Shown here piece after piece: positions 21,429-23,697 of a stretch of 23,697 nt of DNA. Each line of letters begins with the position of its first letter. Within the stretch, counting starts at the first letter, position 1. The stretch comes from a virus. The stretch is from positions 1 through 23,697 of the IMG/VR virus record IMGVR_UViG_3300038701_000951; one strand, given 5' to 3'. The notes under the pieces were generated by a model that was not told where the DNA came from, did no database searches, and saw nothing but the letters and a program-made list of their open reading frames with translations. A program made the translations under genes and the position numbers.

Positions 21429-22769
21429 TTACCAGCTGTCGTTGTCCCAAGATGTAAATGTCAGGTGCTTGTTGGGATCTTCATAGCGATCTGATTTTAG
21501 GTCTTCTAAGCCTACGACCAAGTATCTAAACGCATCTGCTGCATGTGATGCCCAGTCATGTAGTGGCTCAGTTGAATAAGAGTTGAGTCTTTTGACCCAA
21601 GTCCTCTTATATTCCTTTAAACATTGTAAACCACGTTCACACGTTTGTGAATTAATCCGCACTCGGTGGAAGTTCGTACGAACACGTTGAATACCGTCCT
21701 GAACACCCAATTTTGCTACGATTTTGACGTTATTTAGCCCTAATTCCTGCAACATCTCTTTTCTGGTCTTCGCCTCTGCACTGCGTCCTTGTATTCTATT
21801 ATCAGCGTCATGGGGCAAGTAATGGGCTGCGTAATCATAGCCCTCCTTGGAGCTTAGTACATCCCTGTAATGTTCCATTCCCTTGCCAAAGGCTTCGTAG
21901 TAATCAATCACGTTAATCATAGTCTCATCTGGTCTTTGATAGAACCATATAGAAGTTGAGTCGCTCACCCCTAAGTCCCATGCTGTATAGACCTTTAGTT
22001 GTGGATTATGTTCTACTCCCTCTATTCTCTTTTCTCTAAGCATCTGCCCTATCTCATTAGCATAGATAGCACCTTGTACTGGCGTTGAGAAGTCACAGTA
22101 ATACTCTTGCCTAAATAATCCTTCATCCCCGTAGTTTCTTACATATTCCTTTCTAATTTCCTCCAGCTCCTGATCGCTAAATACTTTCGTATTCTCTACT
22201 GTAAGTGTTGTGCTGAACCAGTGCTCTAGCTCCTCTGCATTCTTGTGAAATGCTTTAGCGTGATTATCCCCTCTAGGTGTGTAGTTGAATATAGCCCATC
22301 CTTTATTCTCCCTAAGTATTGGGTCCATATAACCAAGCACTGTTGGATCTTGCAGAGACCACTCTGAAAAGATAATGCCTACGGGGTTGGTACCAACAAG
22401 TCTATCTACGTCTTTAGACCCTACAATCTGTAAATAAGAGCCGTTCTTAAGGGTAAGTTTCATCTGCTGCCCATTCTCTGACTCCCACAATTCTTCTGGT
22501 ATATGTTTTAGTGTTCTGAATCCATCACCATCTACGTTGTCCCACAGAGCTTTACGACCTTGGTTAAACTCAGGGAATACATAGAAGTAACCACCTACAC
22601 GCTCTACCATTGCTTTAGCAAGCACCGCTACACACACCTTATCCTTACCTGATCTTCTATGCTGAACTAAATCAAACCTTTTATACTCTCCACTATCCCA
22701 TGCCTTAAGGAAAGGTAGTTGGTACCCTCTAGGTTGGAAGTTGGCAGGTATTAGTATCTCGTTACTCAT
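21429..22769 (-). CDS. Terminase large subunit (ATPase and nuclease)
   Basis: This 446-residue protein has an N-terminal ATPase with Walker A RRSGKD (38-43), Walker B GIIFSE (131-136, Glu136) and coupling motif FNYTPRG (161-167). A C-terminal RNase H-like nuclease follows, with Asp264 in TAWDLGVSDST, LPHDADN further on, and DWASHAADAFRY near the end as the last metal ligand. It drives DNA into the head and cuts the concatemer. I chose ATG at 22769, whose ATGAGTAA overlaps the stop of the upstream gene. A TTG at 22784 would add five residues. Motifs are complete, so it should be active. Confidence 0.95.
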   Translation of the reverse strand: MSNEILIPANFQPRGYQLPFLKAWDSGEYKRFDLVQHRRSGKDKVCVAVLAKAMVERVGGYFYVFPEFNQGRKALWDNVDGDGFRTLKHIPEELWESENGQQMKLTLKNGSYLQIVGSKDVDRLVGTNPVGIIFSEWSLQDPTVLGYMDPILRENKGWAIFNYTPRGDNHAKAFHKNAEELEHWFSTTLTVENTKVFSDQELEEIRKEYVRNYGDEGLFRQEYYCDFSTPVQGAIYANEIGQMLREKRIEGVEHNPQLKVYTAWDLGVSDSTSIWFYQRPDETMINVIDYYEAFGKGMEHYRDVLSSKEGYDYAAHYLPHDADNRIQGRSAEAKTRKEMLQELGLNNVKIVAKLGVQDGIQRVRTNFHRVRINSQTCERGLQCLKEYKRTWVKRLNSYSTEPLHDWASHAADAFRYLVVGLEDLKSDRYEDPNKHLTFTSWDNDSW

Positions 22770-23004
22770 CGTGGAATATATCAAAAACTCCCTTAAACTT
22801 GTTGTAAACTTCTACTCCTGGCTTATCGATGTCAAACACCCTAAGTACATATGGCTTAGGGAAAACATCAACAAGACTTCGTATCTCTTTTATTACATTT
22901 TGTTTAGGTAGGAACTCAACCTCCTTAGTATTGCTATCGTCCGCTACTCCTATTCTAAGTACCAGTAGGTTCGTGAAGTATTTCTTTTTTATCCTCGGGT
23001 GCAT
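22762..23004 (-). CDS. Unknown 80-residue protein between terminase subunits
   Basis: I do not recognise this protein. It starts basic (MHPRIKKKYFTN) and then alternates strands and helices (LLVLRIGVADDS, PYVLRVFDIDKPGVEV). Its first 50 bases overlap the end of the small terminase gene in another frame, and its last 8 bases overlap the large terminase start. This tight nesting supports co-translation. It might be a terminase accessory, but the sequence does not prove this. Without the overlap the remaining frame still encodes about 64 residues. Confidence 0.6.
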   Translation of the reverse strand: MHPRIKKKYFTNLLVLRIGVADDSNTKEVEFLPKQNVIKEIRSLVDVFPKPYVLRVFDIDKPGVEVYNKFKGVFDIFHDE

Positions 23005-23392
23005 CTAGTTCGTTAATATCTGAGTAACTAATCGGTCTAATTGTCAGTGTCCCTGTATGTTCCTGTTCTACCTTTGTTGAATATCTTCCCTTGTCCCTTC
23101 TATCCTTCCACTTAAGAGCTAGGTCTGCATTGCCTTCTTTTACTGCATCTAGTATTACCCTTTCGGTAAGCTTGTGCATAAAGTCCTCTGCCCCTTCAAT
23201 CTCTTCTTTGAATTCATTAGATTCCTTTAACCACCTATAGAAAGTCTCGTTAGAGATACCTGCATGTCTAATTGCCCTCTCTCTTGTGCCGTCTGCCATC
23301 AATACCTGCTTTAAGTCAGAGAGAATCACCGCAAAAGACTTCTTATGAAATCCCCCTTTATTGGTTCTTGTCTCTAGTTCTTTAAGTGTCAT
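22955..23392 (-). CDS. Terminase small subunit
   Basis: This 145-residue protein has an N-terminal helix-turn-helix: RERAIRHAGISNETFYRWLK (about residues 36-55), followed by ESNEFKEEIEGAEDFMHKLT and a basic KWKDRRDKGRY. Such phage small terminases bind the packaging site in DNA and load the large subunit. The gene lies upstream of the large subunit with one small gene between them. The purine-rich TAGGA close to the ATG is one of few Shine-Dalgarno-like sites here. The C-terminal tail is acidic and probably contacts the large subunit. Confidence 0.85.
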   Translation of the reverse strand: MTLKELETRTNKGGFHKKSFAVILSDLKQVLMADGTRERAIRHAGISNETFYRWLKESNEFKEEIEGAEDFMHKLTERVILDAVKEGNADLALKWKDRRDKGRYSTKVEQEHTGTLTIRPISYSDINELDAPEDKKEILHEPTGT

Positions 23393-23396
23393 TGTT

Positions 23397-23693
23397 CTAT
23401 CCTATAGTCTCTGGATCTATATCAACTATCTTAATCTCAATCTGTTGCCCCGTTCCGGAGGCATACATACTATATGAAAGGTCTCCCTTGATGATCCCCT
23501 TTTCAATAAGCAACCTAAGCCCCATACTACTATGCTCTGGAATCTTTTCATCTAGATCGGATATCACACCCCCCTCAACTTCCATTTCCTCTATGGTCTC
23601 GATTAGGGTGGAAAGATCTATCCCTAGTAGCCTCTCAACATCCTTATAGGTCCCTCTATTTACTGGTAGCGATAGGTGTCCCGTCCTAGACAC
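23397..23693 (-). CDS. Unknown protein upstream of small terminase (may be 5'-partial)
   Basis: At least 98 residues are seen. The first candidate start is a GTG at 23693, but the frame remains open to the window edge, so the real start may lie outside. The protein has an acidic helix (LSTLIETIEEMEVEGGVISD, about residues 28-47) and an amphipathic C-terminus (GQQIEIKIVDIDPETIG). I recognise no family. The pattern of helix, then MGLRLLIEKGIIKG and beta strands, faintly recalls small winged-helix DNA-binding or head-protein modules, which is weak evidence. It ends four bases before the terminase small-subunit ATG, so it belongs to the packaging unit. Confidence 0.65.
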   Translation of the reverse strand: MSRTGHLSLPVNRGTYKDVERLLGIDLSTLIETIEEMEVEGGVISDLDEKIPEHSSMGLRLLIEKGIIKGDLSYSMYASGTGQQIEIKIVDIDPETIG

Positions 23694-23697
23694 ATAC

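Noticed and set aside
1-23697. CRISPR array, insertion sequence, integrase or attachment site
   Set aside because: No regularly spaced repeats, transposase, integrase or tRNA-overlapping repeat is visible in the window. Nothing here indicates lysogeny.
1-23697. Recoded stop codons (alternative genetic code)
   Set aside because: TAG, TAA and TGA all occur at natural ends of genes and the large genes are uninterrupted under the standard bacterial code. The holin TAG is the only read-through candidate.

Overview
This window is part of the genome of a tailed bacteriophage with a short (podovirus-type) tail. Evidence: a complete morphogenesis block on the minus strand, in the order small and large terminase, portal, scaffold, major coat protein of the SU10/phiEco32 type, head-tail adaptor, beta-propeller nozzle, fibres, internal (ejection) proteins and lysis genes. 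There is no tape measure, sheath or tube gene. The amidase implies a peptidoglycan-containing bacterial host. Composition is moderately AT-rich by eye. Arg AGG and Leu CTA codons are common, CTAG is unusually frequent, and almost no start codon has a Shine-Dalgarno sequence. The host therefore probably does not rely on Shine-Dalgarno initiation, but it cannot be named from this sequence.

Left part (1-2490, plus strand): the end of an unknown gene, a 312-residue orphan, a possible 41-residue membrane peptide, a PD-(D/E)xK resolvase, a zinc HNH nuclease and a small membrane protein. These look like DNA-processing and accessory genes. They meet the minus-strand genes tail to tail at 2485-2488, where one CTAG carries both stop codons.

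Right part (2485-23697, minus strand, transcribed right to left): G+C-rich hairpins with U tracts split it into likely units. (1) Packaging and portal, 23697 to 19438. (2) Scaffold and coat, 19343 to 17700. (3) A cassette of a DUF5659-like protein, an unknown, a methyltransferase and a 781-residue double-domain glycosyltransferase, 17650 to 14179. (4) Adaptor, nozzle, fibres, ejection proteins, a second fibre pair, amidase and holin, 14073 to 3552, closed by two tandem terminators. (5) A 29-residue lysine/arginine-rich peptide, then an unknown protein and an HNH-like protein down to 2485.

The parts most worth a closer look are the glycosyltransferase/methyltransferase cassette between the capsid and connector genes, the HxH-rich fibre pair, the open frame that continues past the holin stop codon, and the start-site and composition signals.
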